Origin: JBGSMF01 sp041740315
GTDB lineage: Bacteria; Chloroflexota; Anaerolineae; Fen-1058
Direction of reading: 5' to 3'
Assembly (NCBI GenBank): GCA_041740315.1
Contig: JBGSMF010000307.1
Span: 41,026 to 105,025 of the forward strand
Length of the DNA: 64,000 nucleotides
Shown here: positions 34,637 through 43,531 of the stretch, piece after piece
Layout of the letters: every line of letters starts with the position of its first letter
How positions within the stretch are numbered: the first letter of the stretch is position 1
Position numbers and translations under genes: made by a program
Notes under the pieces: model-generated
What the model was told of the DNA's origin: nothing
Seen by the model: only the letters and a program-made list of their open reading frames with translations
Databases searched by the model: none

Positions 34637-35881
34637 CTAGTGCGCCTCCCTTATATTCCGCTCCCAGTTTCCTCCCATGCTCATCAATCCAAACCGTTCA
34701 CCCCTACCGACCTGACGCACCTTAAAAGAATACAAGCGGTCGTGGTAATCATAAATTATGGTGTCGGCCTGGTTGACGGCAGCCGCCGATAGCAGGTACA
34801 AGCCTTCCATAAGAGGCAGATGGTCCACGCGGTAGCATAGCTCTCCCTCTCCTTCAACAAAGGGCAAATCCTGGCCGGCAAAGTGAGTATTGGGCCCGCA
34901 AATGTGCAGGCCATCGTCTCGATGGATAGCGATCCCAAAAATTGGCGACTCGACGCGGCGCGCCACGCGGTAGCGCAGGCGCACTATCCAGGTCTCTCCC
35001 ACCTCGAAAACATTCTTTTCTTTCCCGTCCGCATCCAAGCAAGACACGGCTACAATCTCCACCTCTTGGGTTCCCCAACGTTGTTTATTCTGGGGTTCTG
35101 CCTGGTGCGCCTGGTCGAGCGTTGCAGACTGCATCTCTTCCTCGTCCGCTGCATGGTGCAAATAGGCTGAAATGGTGTCGTCAACTTTGCCGGCGGCTTG
35201 CACGGCGCCGCCATCAAGCCAGATGGCATGAGAACACAAGCGACCCACCGTCCCCAGGTCATGAGATACAAAGCATATTGTAGCGCCCTGCTGCTTTATT
35301 TTTGTGATGCGCTCTAGGCACTTGTGCTGAAAATTTTGGTCCCCCACCGCCAGCGCTTCATCCACCAACAAGATTTCGGGGTTGGTGTGCACGGCTATCG
35401 AAAAGCCCAACCTCACGTACATTCCCGACGAATAGTGCTTGACCGGAACGTCAATAAAGCGCTCCAGCTCGGCAAAGCTCACAATGGCGTCAAGGTTCTG
35501 CCGGATTTGAGCGTGGCTCAACCCCAGAATAGAGCCGTTGAGATAAATATTCTCTCGCCCGGTCAAGTCGGGGTGAAAGCCGGCGCCCAGTTCCAGCAAT
35601 GCGCTGATTTGCCCCCTGACGCTGACTTTGCCCGATGTCGGGCTGATAATGCGCGAGATCAATTTGAGGATGGTGCTTTTCCCCACGCCGTTGGAGCCAA
35701 TGAAACCCACCACTTCGCCTGGCTCTATGCTGAAACTGACGTCCCTCAGCGCCCAAAATTCTTCGCGCGAGCCATTATTGCGCCGAAACAGGCTCACGAC
35801 CAGCTCTTGAAAAGAGCGCGGCCGCTCAAGGTGCATGTTAAAACGCTTTGTTACGTGGTCAAACTGGATCGCGGCTGTCAT
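34637..35881 (-). CDS. Polysaccharide ABC exporter ATPase, Wzt/TagH type with C-terminal carbohydrate-binding domain
   Basis: The 414-residue protein has Walker A IGSNGVGKST (about 59-68), the diagnostic QISALLELGAGFHPDLTGRE, signature YSSGMYVRLGFS and Walker B EILLVDEALAVGD, then the H-loop FVSHD. From about 265 the Wzt C-terminal beta-sandwich (VEIVAVSCLDADGKEKNVFE ... FGIAIHRDDG) is present, which in O9a-type systems reads the chain end before export. It powers export of the lipid-linked glycan. No Wzm-like membrane partner is in the window. Confidence 0.92.
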   Translation of the reverse strand: MTAAIQFDHVTKRFNMHLERPRSFQELVVSLFRRNNGSREEFWALRDVSFSIEPGEVVGFIGSNGVGKSTILKLISRIISPTSGKVSVRGQISALLELGAGFHPDLTGRENIYLNGSILGLSHAQIRQNLDAIVSFAELERFIDVPVKHYSSGMYVRLGFSIAVHTNPEILLVDEALAVGDQNFQHKCLERITKIKQQGATICFVSHDLGTVGRLCSHAIWLDGGAVQAAGKVDDTISAYLHHAADEEEMQSATLDQAHQAEPQNKQRWGTQEVEIVAVSCLDADGKEKNVFEVGETWIVRLRYRVARRVESPIFGIAIHRDDGLHICGPNTHFAGQDLPFVEGEGELCYRVDHLPLMEGLYLLSAAAVNQADTIIYDYHDRLYSFKVRQVGRGERFGLMSMGGNWERNIREAH

Positions 35882-35895
35882 CTCATCCCCATGCG

Positions 35896-37404
35896 CTATC
35901 GCCGCCTGCTAATCACAGGCAAAAAGACCTGGTGTTTGGCCACCAAGATCACCCCATAGGCCTGATTATTGTGCTCGTTGCTCTCTGCCAGCGTGTTGGC
36001 AGGGTCTATAACGGCTTGCACAACGTGGGCGCCAGGCGTCACGTTAGCCCAGGGGATTGTTATTGTTCTGACTGCGGCGCAGCCTGCAATTGTGTCGCTA
36101 ATAATCTGGTCGGAACCTAGTTGATTATCAGCCCCATCCAAAAAGCGGACTGTAATAGGTTGAGCGGTGGCAATGTTGCCAACGTTTGAAAAACGCAACT
36201 GCAAAGTAACTGTAGTGGGGTCAGCAGGCGAGTATGGAACAGGCGACGCCTGCCCCACCTCAATGGCAAAGAGATCAATTGTAGGGGTGAGAGCACCGGT
36301 GTAATCGCCAAAATAGGCGCCTAGCTTGAGTTTCTCTAACGTGAAACGGTTAAACAGCGTGCCGCCGTAGCCTTCATCATCCAGACTATACCACATCCAT
36401 TGCTGCACCAGCCGATTCTCGTCAGGCGGATAGCCGGTATTGGCATCTTGAGCCGCGCGCAAAAAATCGAACGTGCCATACATGAAAACCTTGGCCCGCT
36501 CCTCGTCCCAGCCTGTATAGATATGTGGCACCAGCGTCCCATATTCGGTGATAATCAGAGGCGTATTCCGATATCCCCGATCACTCATCCACGACCGAAA
36601 CTGTGCGATGCGCTGCTGAAAAATGCTCAGGCTATCGGTTTCTTCCAAGTCATACAACATCCCGTGGATCGCGCTGATGCCGGGCGGAATTTCGGCTCCC
36701 CAGCAAGCGTCTGGATAAACGGCGCAGCTCGCCTCTCTTAAAATAAAACTGTGGATGCTCCAAGCGTCGGTGGGGAGAGGCTGCCCATACAGTGAAACAA
36801 AAATATCCAGCACACTATCCAGGTATTCCATCCGCAATGGCGTTGGCTGAACGATGCCCCCGGCGGCTACCCGGGCGGTGGGATCATGGCTTTTGATAAA
36901 GGCATAAGCGTCGTGATAGACCTGGGCATAGGTTTGCGGCAACACATTGTCTTGGAAAATACAATCTGGCTCATTGCCTACCAGCCACAGCGAGCCTGGG
37001 TTAAGCGCAATCCGGTTTGCCAGCGCGCTGCCCGAAGGCGAATAGCCGCCGTCACTCACGTGGAGCATCTGAGCATATTCAATTCCTCCCGGGCGCGGCG
37101 GGTTGCCCAGAGCCGCCCAGTTAAGATACCAACCCAAGTTGAGCGAAGAGACGCTATAAGACATGATTGAGCGGTAGACCTGACCAGTCCCAAAGTGGCA
37201 GTTAGAATAGTCAATCGAAACAACACTCGCAGGCAGAGTAGAAACAACCGCTGCCTCATTTCCCCGCGCCTGGCCGCTCGTATCGAAAAAAAGAATGGCA
37301 AACCCCAAGGTTCCAAGAGCCAAGAAACCAGCCAGCACCATGTGGGCCAATTTGCCCCTGGCTGTTGATGATTTGTTTGATACCTGGGGCGCGCGCAATC
37401 TCAT
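35896..37404 (-). CDS. Secreted glycoside-hydrolase-like protein with CARDB domain
   Basis: The 502-residue protein has an N-terminal signal/anchor helix (about 22-40). A TIM-barrel-like region (about 60-340) has LWLVGNEPD (acid/base candidate, the Asn-Glu of clan A), RVAAGGIVQPTP and PLIITEYGTL (nucleophile candidate Glu). A CARDB domain follows (about 385-485, with LRFSNVGNIATAQPITV and LAESNEHNNQA), ending QVFLPVISRRR, the shared tail. It may trim or remodel surface glycan. Its ATG overlaps the upstream hydrolase by 4 bases, so the two are co-expressed. Exact GH family not assigned; residues by analogy. Confidence 0.65.
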   Translation of the reverse strand: MRLRAPQVSNKSSTARGKLAHMVLAGFLALGTLGFAILFFDTSGQARGNEAAVVSTLPASVVSIDYSNCHFGTGQVYRSIMSYSVSSLNLGWYLNWAALGNPPRPGGIEYAQMLHVSDGGYSPSGSALANRIALNPGSLWLVGNEPDCIFQDNVLPQTYAQVYHDAYAFIKSHDPTARVAAGGIVQPTPLRMEYLDSVLDIFVSLYGQPLPTDAWSIHSFILREASCAVYPDACWGAEIPPGISAIHGMLYDLEETDSLSIFQQRIAQFRSWMSDRGYRNTPLIITEYGTLVPHIYTGWDEERAKVFMYGTFDFLRAAQDANTGYPPDENRLVQQWMWYSLDDEGYGGTLFNRFTLEKLKLGAYFGDYTGALTPTIDLFAIEVGQASPVPYSPADPTTVTLQLRFSNVGNIATAQPITVRFLDGADNQLGSDQIISDTIAGCAAVRTITIPWANVTPGAHVVQAVIDPANTLAESNEHNNQAYGVILVAKHQVFLPVISRRR

Positions 37405-38888
37405 GGGTTATACTCCAGGTACAAGGGGCTCCCGCCGACATAAACCGTAATCTGCCCATCTGCCCATCCATCGTCAATGTCGCTAACGCTCTGGGTAGTT
37501 CCAAACTTGTCTGTAATAGTCAACATCACAGCGTTTACGGTCAGTGGGAGTTGAGGATCGTCATCGGGGTCGTAGGGGGTGTTGTCTTCAGTCCAAACAA
37601 TGTCCAAGCGATGATTGCATTTGTCGAACACATATCCCACAAGTTGGCTAGAGCCTGTCTCTGCAGGGTCAAGCGCGCGTTGGTATGCTGCGCCTTTAAG
37701 CATTCGGGTCATGGCCACAAAAGCATAGTAAGAAACTTTGGGTTGAAAACTCTCATCCAAAAGCCCCGGGAGCGACTCGTCTACCGAATCACTTATCGTG
37801 TACCATATCACAATGTCCAGGTCGGCGGCCTTGCCACGAGCATACACTTTGGCAATATAGCGGCTCTGTAGTTCATCACTTCCCCAACCGCTCCCGCTGA
37901 CCCAACTGGTTTCAGTGCAAATCAGCGGCGTATTCGATAGGCCATAGTCGGCCAGCTTTTGCCGCACGTAATTGGCCTTGCCAATGATATCAGGCCCAAA
38001 AGCTTCCCAGTTTGGGCGGAACGGCGGGTAATAGTGAAAGTTGACGATATCGAAACACGCTTGCCCCTGGCAAGCAGCCAAAACATCGTCAAGGAAGTGC
38101 GAGTCAAAAGGCCCTCCCTGTTCCTCAAACCAATCAAGAGCAATCCCCCCAAAAACTATTTGGGCCTGGGGGCTGGCGGTCTTGACCACTGGATAAAGCG
38201 CCTGAAGCAGTTGAGCATAGCCGGCGCCATTGTGCCCCCAATAGCCCCATCCTCCATTCCCCGCAAGGCCCGCATTGAAATTATCAGGCTCGTTGTAAAT
38301 TTCAAAATAGCGCACCCGCGGCGAGCCTGGCGCGTCGTCCAAGCCATCGCCATCGTAACGCTCTACCAAGGCCCCCATGAATTCTTGAATATCCGCCGTG
38401 TTGGTAACCGGCCCCATTGCATAGATTGCCGCCCATGAAGGCTGCCCCGAAAGTGTTAGTATTAATTCAATATCTCTATTTGTCGCATTGGTCACAGAAT
38501 AGTCCACATTGGACCAAAAATAGCCGTCTGGCGTAGTATTGTTTGGCTCAACCTGTCCCCAAGAAACAGGCACCCGAATCCACCGAGCGCCTGCATCGGC
38601 TGCATGGCCCAAACCTCTGCTGTTGGTCAGCGTGCTATAAAACTGGATGCCAAAAGGCGGCGCGTCGGCGCACCAGCAGCTAGCTATCAACGGCAAAAAA
38701 ACAGTAAAAGTCGTATGGGTAAACCCCAACCCAGAAGGCACGGAGGACTCTATGCCCCAGTCCGGCGAAGCACTGGATACCTGCGCCGACATGGATACCC
38801 ACATCACAACAACAGCCATTCCCAGCCCAACAACAGCCGAAAAAATTCCACGCCTCAGGCGATTAGGGTTAGTCAGAACACTATGCAT
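37401..38888 (-). CDS. Secreted clan-A glycoside-hydrolase-like protein (GH39/GH5-like)
   Basis: The 495-residue protein has a signal peptide (about 12-40). The barrel includes ARWIRVPVSWGQVEP, the acid/base motif RYFEIYNEPDNFN (about 195-207), a strand with FHYYPPFRPNWEAFG and the nucleophile candidate PLICTETSWVSGSG (about 325-338). The beta-rich end (about 415-495) resembles a GH39-type accessory sandwich. Unusually, the VFLPLI motif seen at the C-termini of other secreted proteins here stands near its N-terminus (about 63-68), followed by two close cysteines. Substrate unknown. Confidence 0.72.
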   Translation of the reverse strand: MHSVLTNPNRLRRGIFSAVVGLGMAVVVMWVSMSAQVSSASPDWGIESSVPSGLGFTHTTFTVFLPLIASCWCADAPPFGIQFYSTLTNSRGLGHAADAGARWIRVPVSWGQVEPNNTTPDGYFWSNVDYSVTNATNRDIELILTLSGQPSWAAIYAMGPVTNTADIQEFMGALVERYDGDGLDDAPGSPRVRYFEIYNEPDNFNAGLAGNGGWGYWGHNGAGYAQLLQALYPVVKTASPQAQIVFGGIALDWFEEQGGPFDSHFLDDVLAACQGQACFDIVNFHYYPPFRPNWEAFGPDIIGKANYVRQKLADYGLSNTPLICTETSWVSGSGWGSDELQSRYIAKVYARGKAADLDIVIWYTISDSVDESLPGLLDESFQPKVSYYAFVAMTRMLKGAAYQRALDPAETGSSQLVGYVFDKCNHRLDIVWTEDNTPYDPDDDPQLPLTVNAVMLTITDKFGTTQSVSDIDDGWADGQITVYVGGSPLYLEYNP

Positions 38889-38935
38889 TACTTTTCCTTC
38901 ACTATTTGTAACTACTCAGCCATAGCTCATTTTTT

Positions 38936-39001
38936 TACCACAAAGGGCACAAAGTACACAAAGGAAATCTACCTAGTGTCCTTGGTGTCCTTAGTGGTGA
39001 G
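38936..39001. repeat. ACCACAAAGG/CCTTAGTGGT palindromic repeat
   Basis: TTACCACAAAGGGCACAAAG on the left is mirrored by AGTGTCCTTGGTGTCC and TTAGTGGT on the right. It lies between the Vgb-like gene and the glycoside hydrolase gene and is compact and complete, so it can define the family ends. Confidence 0.7.
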
Positions 39002-39029
39002 ATAAAGGCACATGCCTGAGCAGTTACCA

Positions 39030-40148
39030 CTATTTGGAAATTAAGGGCAAATAGACGCGATAGGGCCTCAAGGCAAGCACCCATAGTCCTCCCGCATTGT
39101 CTGTGGCAATCCCGGTGGGCGCCGCCCCCATTTGGGGGAGACGATAATAATCCTTTTGAGGAACAGAACCTGGTATCAGGCGGCCTATCTGCCCTGCTCC
39201 CCATTGCGTGAACCAAATATAGTCATTCTCGTCTATCACAAGACTGGTCGGCATGCTGCCGCCAGGCTCCAGATCGTATGGCACAATGATGGGGAACGTG
39301 GTGTACTTGAACTGGCTGATTCGATTTCCGGCGCGTTCTGTTCCCCAGACCTGGCCCACCTTATCTATCGCCAGGTTGTAAGGTTCGTCAGGAGAACCAG
39401 GCGTAAATCCTTTGATATTCACCCATTGGCCTGGCGGTGTGAATCGAGTCACTTGGTCATTGGCTGTTTGCGCAAAGTAGATACTTGTTCCAACCGCCAC
39501 AATTCCATAGGGTCGCCCACCGCCAAGCGATAAGGTGCTGTATTCAGTAAAAGTATAGCTACTGGGTGAATTGACGACTAGATGACCAATTTGATCAACG
39601 GCCATTTCTGTGAACCAAATGCTTCCATCGGCAGCAATGGCTAGATCTGCCGGGTAACTATTTGGAGTAGGAATCTCGAACTCGTTGATCTGCCCTGTTG
39701 CTGGGTCCAACTGGCCTATGCGGTTTCCACCTGCCTCTGTAAACCACACAGACTCTTGGTCCACAACCAAATTCAAGGGCTGGCTATCTGATACCGAAAA
39801 AGAGACCCAATACTCACGAAAGCTATACTCAGTAGTGCTTGTATAGGTCAGCCTGCCAATTCGGTCCGCGCCAGGCTCGGTAAACCAAACTTGCTGGCAA
39901 CCTGCCTTTGAAACAACGCCCACATCTCGCGGGGCAGCATTGTGGGTTGGGATGCTAAAAGTGAATACAAACGTCGAGGTCGCGGGGGAAAATAAATAGA
40001 TAAAAGATTCGCCATTCTCAAAAACAAGCGGTGAGGCTGCCTGTATAGTCCTCGCAGGTAGCTGCGCTTCAAAAAGCATTACAAGAAGCAAAAAGACGAG
40101 AACGCTGGTCGTTACGGCAAATACAAATATCCGGCTCTTGTGATTCAT
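39030..40148 (-). CDS. Secreted Vgb-like beta-propeller protein
   Basis: The 372-residue protein has an N-terminal signal (about 7-38). Six repeats follow of the type VWFTEPGADRIGRLTY, SVWFTEAGGNRIGQLDP, SIWFTEMAVDQIGHLVV and YIWFTQWGAGQIGRLIP, the virginiamycin-B-lyase/SMP-30-like blade pattern, with an incomplete seventh leading into RVYLPLISK, the shared tail. The catalytic His/Glu of Vgb are not clear, so a binding role is more likely. It begins the long minus-strand surface region; it is not tightly linked to the DNA-repair gene upstream. Confidence 0.8.
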   Translation of the reverse strand: MNHKSRIFVFAVTTSVLVFLLLVMLFEAQLPARTIQAASPLVFENGESFIYLFSPATSTFVFTFSIPTHNAAPRDVGVVSKAGCQQVWFTEPGADRIGRLTYTSTTEYSFREYWVSFSVSDSQPLNLVVDQESVWFTEAGGNRIGQLDPATGQINEFEIPTPNSYPADLAIAADGSIWFTEMAVDQIGHLVVNSPSSYTFTEYSTLSLGGGRPYGIVAVGTSIYFAQTANDQVTRFTPPGQWVNIKGFTPGSPDEPYNLAIDKVGQVWGTERAGNRISQFKYTTFPIIVPYDLEPGGSMPTSLVIDENDYIWFTQWGAGQIGRLIPGSVPQKDYYRLPQMGAAPTGIATDNAGGLWVLALRPYRVYLPLISK

Positions 40149-40189
40149 GGCAAATCTCTGTACTGTCCAACTATCCTGGCTCGCCCTTA

Positions 40190-40798
40190 CTAGAACAAGC
40201 TCAACTGCTGCGGCTGCTCCGCCGGCGGGGCCTCATCTTCTGCAACGGCATCCATCTCGGCGAGCAATTGGGGTATCTTGCGAAAATCGTCTTCTACCGT
40301 GCGGCGCAGGCTGGGTTGGTGCAGGGCTGCCGCCGGGTGGTACATGGGAATATACAAGATGCCCCCAATTTTGCGCGGCTGGCCATGAATCTGGCTAATC
40401 TTGGCGTTGGGAAACGCGCGCGCCATCGAATAGCGCCCCAGTGTGATAATCACCTTGGGCTTGAGCAACTCGATCTGCCGGTCCAGAAAAGCCCGGCAGG
40501 CTTCTATCTCGTCGGGCTGGGGGTCACGATTGCCGGGCGGGCGGCACTTGACCACATTCGTAATATAAACCTCCTCACGCTTGAACCCAATCAACCCCAG
40601 CAACTCTTCCAAAAATTGGCCGGCCGCTCCCACAAATGGGCGACCCTGTTGATCTTCGTGAAAGCCCGGCCCCTCGCCAATCAACAAAACCTTGGGGTGC
40701 TGGGGGCCTTCGCCTGGCACGGCCTTGGTGCGTCCCTTGTGAAGAAGGCAGCGAGTGCAGCTTTTGACCTGCGTGTATAAATCTGCCAGATCTGACAT
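40190..40798 (-). CDS. Family 4 uracil-DNA glycosylase (4Fe-4S type)
   Basis: The 202-residue protein starts at ATG 40798; AAAGGA lies 6 bases before it, and the ATG at 40804 directly abuts that site. Motif A is IGEGPGFHEDQQGRPFVG. The cluster cysteines are the pair CTRC near the N-terminus and two later ones around VVKCRPP and EIEAC. HPAA near the C-terminus is motif B. It removes uracil from deaminated DNA. The tail QQLSLF could be a sliding-clamp binding motif (QxxLxLF type). Confidence 0.92.
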   Translation of the reverse strand: MSDLADLYTQVKSCTRCLLHKGRTKAVPGEGPQHPKVLLIGEGPGFHEDQQGRPFVGAAGQFLEELLGLIGFKREEVYITNVVKCRPPGNRDPQPDEIEACRAFLDRQIELLKPKVIITLGRYSMARAFPNAKISQIHGQPRKIGGILYIPMYHPAAALHQPSLRRTVEDDFRKIPQLLAEMDAVAEDEAPPAEQPQQLSLF

Positions 40799-40823
40799 TG
40801 GCATTCCTTTCTATTCGAGCTTG

Positions 40824-41438
40824 TCACTTTTGTTTAGCGCCGCACCCAGGGCAAAACTTGGCCGTGGCCGGCATCTCGGCGCCGCACTCTTGGCAGTGCT
40901 TTTCGGCTGAAAGCGGCGCGCCGCATTCGGGGCAAAACTTGCCGCCTGCGCTAACCGCCGCGCCGCAAGCGGGGCAAGAGGCTTGCGCCGTGCGTTTTTT
41001 GGCCTGGCGCGCCTTGGTTTGCACTTCTTCCACGTCTACTTGAGATTCAACCGCGGCCTGCTCTACCCCCAAATCTGGCGCGCATTCTTTGCACAGACCC
41101 CGTGAAGCGTTCCAGCAGCTTTCGCGGCATACCCACTGAACGCACTTGGGGCAATGGACAAAATTAGGCTTGACCTCTTCAACCGCTTTTTGAAACGCCG
41201 CGTCGTGATCCCGCTCCCACGCCGCCGAATGGACGCGGTCGCCCACGGTGGCGGCGCTGCTGAACAGGCCACCCAACAGGCTGCTGGCCGTATCCAGCAC
41301 ATCGCTGACCACCCCTGTAGCCGACGGTTGGAATGAAGTTTGATAGCCGGTGCCACACCGGTCGCAGCAAAACTCGAACTGGAACCCTCGGTCAGTGCTC
41401 ACATCATTGTAATTGCGCACAAATTTTATCAAAGCCAT
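40824..41438 (-). CDS. Multi-zinc-ribbon protein
   Basis: The 204-residue protein after a strong GGAGG site has an N-terminal CCDRCGTGYQTSF pair, a second group HCPKCVQWVCRESCWNASRG then CKECAP (about 95-117), a charged linker, and two C-terminal zinc-ribbon repeats (CPACGAAV..GKFCPECGAPL, and CQECGAEM..AKFCPGCGAKQ). A hydrophobic middle (SSLLGGLFSSAATVG) may touch membranes. Double zinc ribbons usually mediate protein or nucleic-acid contacts. No enzyme motif; function unknown. Lies 25 bases upstream of the glycosylase gene, probably co-transcribed. Confidence 0.65.
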   Translation of the reverse strand: MALIKFVRNYNDVSTDRGFQFEFCCDRCGTGYQTSFQPSATGVVSDVLDTASSLLGGLFSSAATVGDRVHSAAWERDHDAAFQKAVEEVKPNFVHCPKCVQWVCRESCWNASRGLCKECAPDLGVEQAAVESQVDVEEVQTKARQAKKRTAQASCPACGAAVSAGGKFCPECGAPLSAEKHCQECGAEMPATAKFCPGCGAKQK

Positions 41439-41493
41439 CGAAACACCTCCATACTGTTCTATTCAACTTGCATGCATAGACCAGAAATTATAT

Positions 41494-42129
41494 CTAAAGA
41501 CGCATGTTTTGTCCAGAGTGCTGAAACAGAGCCTCTCTCTGAGAATCTAGCCGCGCCCTCAAAGCCGCCCGCAAAGATTGCAATTGCTGCTTATAGTCGT
41601 GGCCGCTCGCTTTGTCAACGGTCATGATGTGCGCATCTTCACCATTATCGCGATAATAGTGCTTGCGCCTCCCCACGACCGCAAAACCATATTTTTTATA
41701 CAAGTTTTGCGCCACAGTATTGCCCACCCGCACTTCTAACGTAACAATCTGAGCGCCCAGGTCAAGGCCTTGCTCAATCATGGACAAGAGCAGCAACTCG
41801 CCCAGGCCGCGCCCGCGCCAGGCCGGCGCGGTGGCGATGGTGCTGATGTGCGCCTCGTCTACCACCAGCCAAAAACCGCCATAGCCCAGCACAGGCAGAT
41901 GTTGCGGACGGCCCAGTCTTATCCAGCGAGCCCAAAAAGGCTCTGGGCGAGTGGACGCCGCCAGCGGACGCACCACCAGATAGTGCGAATGTTGGTTGTC
42001 ACGTATTTCATGTTGGTAGGTGGCCATAGACCATGGCAGGGGAAAAGACTGGCGCTCAATGACCATGACCGCCTCAACGTCTTCCATTTGCATAGCTTCA
42101 ACCACAAAAGGAAACCGACCATCACTCAT
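41494..42129 (-). CDS. rimI: Ribosomal-protein-alanine N-acetyltransferase-like GNAT
   Basis: The 211-residue protein shows the GNAT fold with the acetyl-CoA loop APAWRGRGLGELLL (about 109-122), EVRVGNTVAQNLYKKYGFAV (about 142-161), the RimI signature, and the early FPLPWSMATY. It overlaps tsaB by 4 bases (ATGA). It acetylates the N-terminal amine of a ribosomal protein (S18 in E. coli). It is longer than usual by an insertion of about 30 residues (LAASTRPEPFWARWIRLGRP) and a charged C-terminal tail. Its place after tsaE-tsaB supports the call. Confidence 0.88.
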   Translation of the reverse strand: MSDGRFPFVVEAMQMEDVEAVMVIERQSFPLPWSMATYQHEIRDNQHSHYLVVRPLAASTRPEPFWARWIRLGRPQHLPVLGYGGFWLVVDEAHISTIATAPAWRGRGLGELLLLSMIEQGLDLGAQIVTLEVRVGNTVAQNLYKKYGFAVVGRRKHYYRDNGEDAHIMTVDKASGHDYKQQLQSLRAALRARLDSQREALFQHSGQNMRL

Positions 42130-42836
42130 TGCGCAGAGGGGCCTCCAGTCGTTTGAAGATAAATGGGAACCAGGCTTGCCAGGTTATCTGCCTGGCCGCG
42201 CTCAAGCCGCGCCCAGCCCATTTCAGCCAGGTAACCGGCGCGCCGCAAGCTGGCCGATGGCGTCGCCAAGCGAAGGCGTTTGCCCAGACGCATCTGAAGC
42301 ATCTGCCGCTCGTTGGCGCCCAATTCACCGCACACCCAGGTGGCGCTTTCCCACTCTTCGCCCAACGTTTGAATTGTTGTAAGCCAGGGTTCGCCTTCAA
42401 TCTGCCAGCCTGCTGCAGTCCAGCGATAGCGCGCCGCGCACAACCGTCCCCGCCCGGCCTGAACGATTGCCACCAACGGACATGGACTGGTGTTGCCCTT
42501 TAGGCCCGAATCGCCAGCATTCTGTGCATGCGCCACAATATCCAATGTGCGCACACCTACGATGGGTAACCCCCGCGCTAGGCAAATGCTCTTGGCCATG
42601 GCCACACCCACCCGCACCCCGGTGAATGAGCCGGGGCCAATGGATACCGCCACCCCTGCCAAATCTTGCATGCCGGCTCGAATTTGGGCCAACATGCCGG
42701 CAATGCGAGGCGCCAGTTCAGTGGTGTGATGGTCAGCCGTTTCCCAAGTCAGCTCCACCCGCAGGCGCCCGCCATCGTGCAAGGCCAAGCTGGCAACGCG
42801 GGTTGCCGTATCAATGGCTAACAATAATTTTTCCAC
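42126..42836 (-). CDS. tsaB: tRNA threonylcarbamoyladenosine synthesis protein TsaB
   Basis: The 236-residue protein of the ASKHA fold opens with LLLAIDTATRVASLAL, then HTTELAPRIAGML and VSIGPGSFTGVRVGVAMAKS, the TsaB signature. It binds and activates TsaD for t6A37 formation in tRNAs reading ANN codons. The gene lies between tsaE (12-base gap) and rimI (4-base overlap), the common bacterial order. tsaD is not in the window. Confidence 0.95.
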   Translation of the reverse strand: MEKLLLAIDTATRVASLALHDGGRLRVELTWETADHHTTELAPRIAGMLAQIRAGMQDLAGVAVSIGPGSFTGVRVGVAMAKSICLARGLPIVGVRTLDIVAHAQNAGDSGLKGNTSPCPLVAIVQAGRGRLCAARYRWTAAGWQIEGEPWLTTIQTLGEEWESATWVCGELGANERQMLQMRLGKRLRLATPSASLRRAGYLAEMGWARLERGQADNLASLVPIYLQTTGGPSAQ

Positions 42837-42848
42837 GCTACTCGCCGT

Positions 42849-43349
42849 CTATACTCCAAAAGCCGCTTGTTTGAACCTTTTCAACAATTCCACCCAAAGC
42901 GCGCCACAAGCCGTAAATACCAGGCGGCGGCGTGTGTCATCTACCACACTCAGCCGCACCCACAATCGCTCGGCGGGTAATAGCTCAGCAATGCGCTCCG
43001 GCCATTCAATCACGTAAACGTCCGCCCCATTCCACAACTCTTCCAACCCCAAGGCCTGGGCCTCGGCAACACTGCCCAGGCGGTACACATCAATGTGATA
43101 CAGTCGCATCGAGTCACTGGCGCGCTTCCACTCGTTAATCAGCGTAAATGTGGGGCTGCGCAACCTCTGGCCGGCCCCCCAGCCCAAACCGATGCCCTGC
43201 GCAAAGCAAGTCTTGCCGGCGCCCAACTCGCCCTCAAGGCAAACCAGTTCGCCGCCGCGCAACAACTCGCCCAGGCGCGCCCCCACGCGGTGCGTTTGAT
43301 GGGGGCTGCCGCTAACAAATTCCAAGGTCAGATCGTCCAAGATAGGCAT
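42849..43349 (-). CDS. tsaE: tRNA threonylcarbamoyladenosine synthesis ATPase TsaE
   Basis: The 166-residue protein has the P-loop LEGELGAGKTCFAQGIG (about 39-55), LRSPTFTLINEW, HIDVYRLG and VYVIEWPERIAELLP, all TsaE hallmarks. It drives the TsaBDE cycle by ATP hydrolysis. It is first in a three-gene operon with tsaB and rimI, driven by a good promoter 30 bases upstream. Confidence 0.95.
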   Translation of the reverse strand: MPILDDLTLEFVSGSPHQTHRVGARLGELLRGGELVCLEGELGAGKTCFAQGIGLGWGAGQRLRSPTFTLINEWKRASDSMRLYHIDVYRLGSVAEAQALGLEELWNGADVYVIEWPERIAELLPAERLWVRLSVVDDTRRRLVFTACGALWVELLKRFKQAAFGV

Positions 43350-43378
43350 TGGCTAATCCATCCACTTGAGCGCAAGCC

Positions 43379-43407
43379 ATTATACCCTTGTGTGTAAACC
43401 CCGACAA
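43379..43407 (-). promoter_or_regulatory. Promoter of the tsaE-tsaB-rimI operon
   Basis: On the minus strand, -35 TTGTCG (43402-43407), a 17-base spacer and -10 TATAAT (43379-43384). The predicted start leaves a leader of roughly 23 bases before the tsaE ATG at 43349. Confidence 0.7.
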
Positions 43408-43445
43408 GCGCCCCCGCAGAGGAGGCTCGAAGCAATTTCCCTCTG

Positions 43446-43500
43446 CTTTTAAAAATCAGAGCGCGCCACGGCCAATGTTTCCACCTGTGCCGTGACGCGC
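43446..43500 (-). terminator. Intrinsic terminator after the receiver-CpaE gene
   Basis: On the minus strand a 12-bp stem (GCGCGTCACGGC with GCCGTGGCGCGC, one G-T pair, loop of about 16 bases) is followed a few bases later by ATTTTT. It separates the 43532-44638 gene from the tsaE operon. Confidence 0.6.
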
Positions 43501-43531
43501 AAATTTGCAGCAGGACAATGATAGCTGAAAC

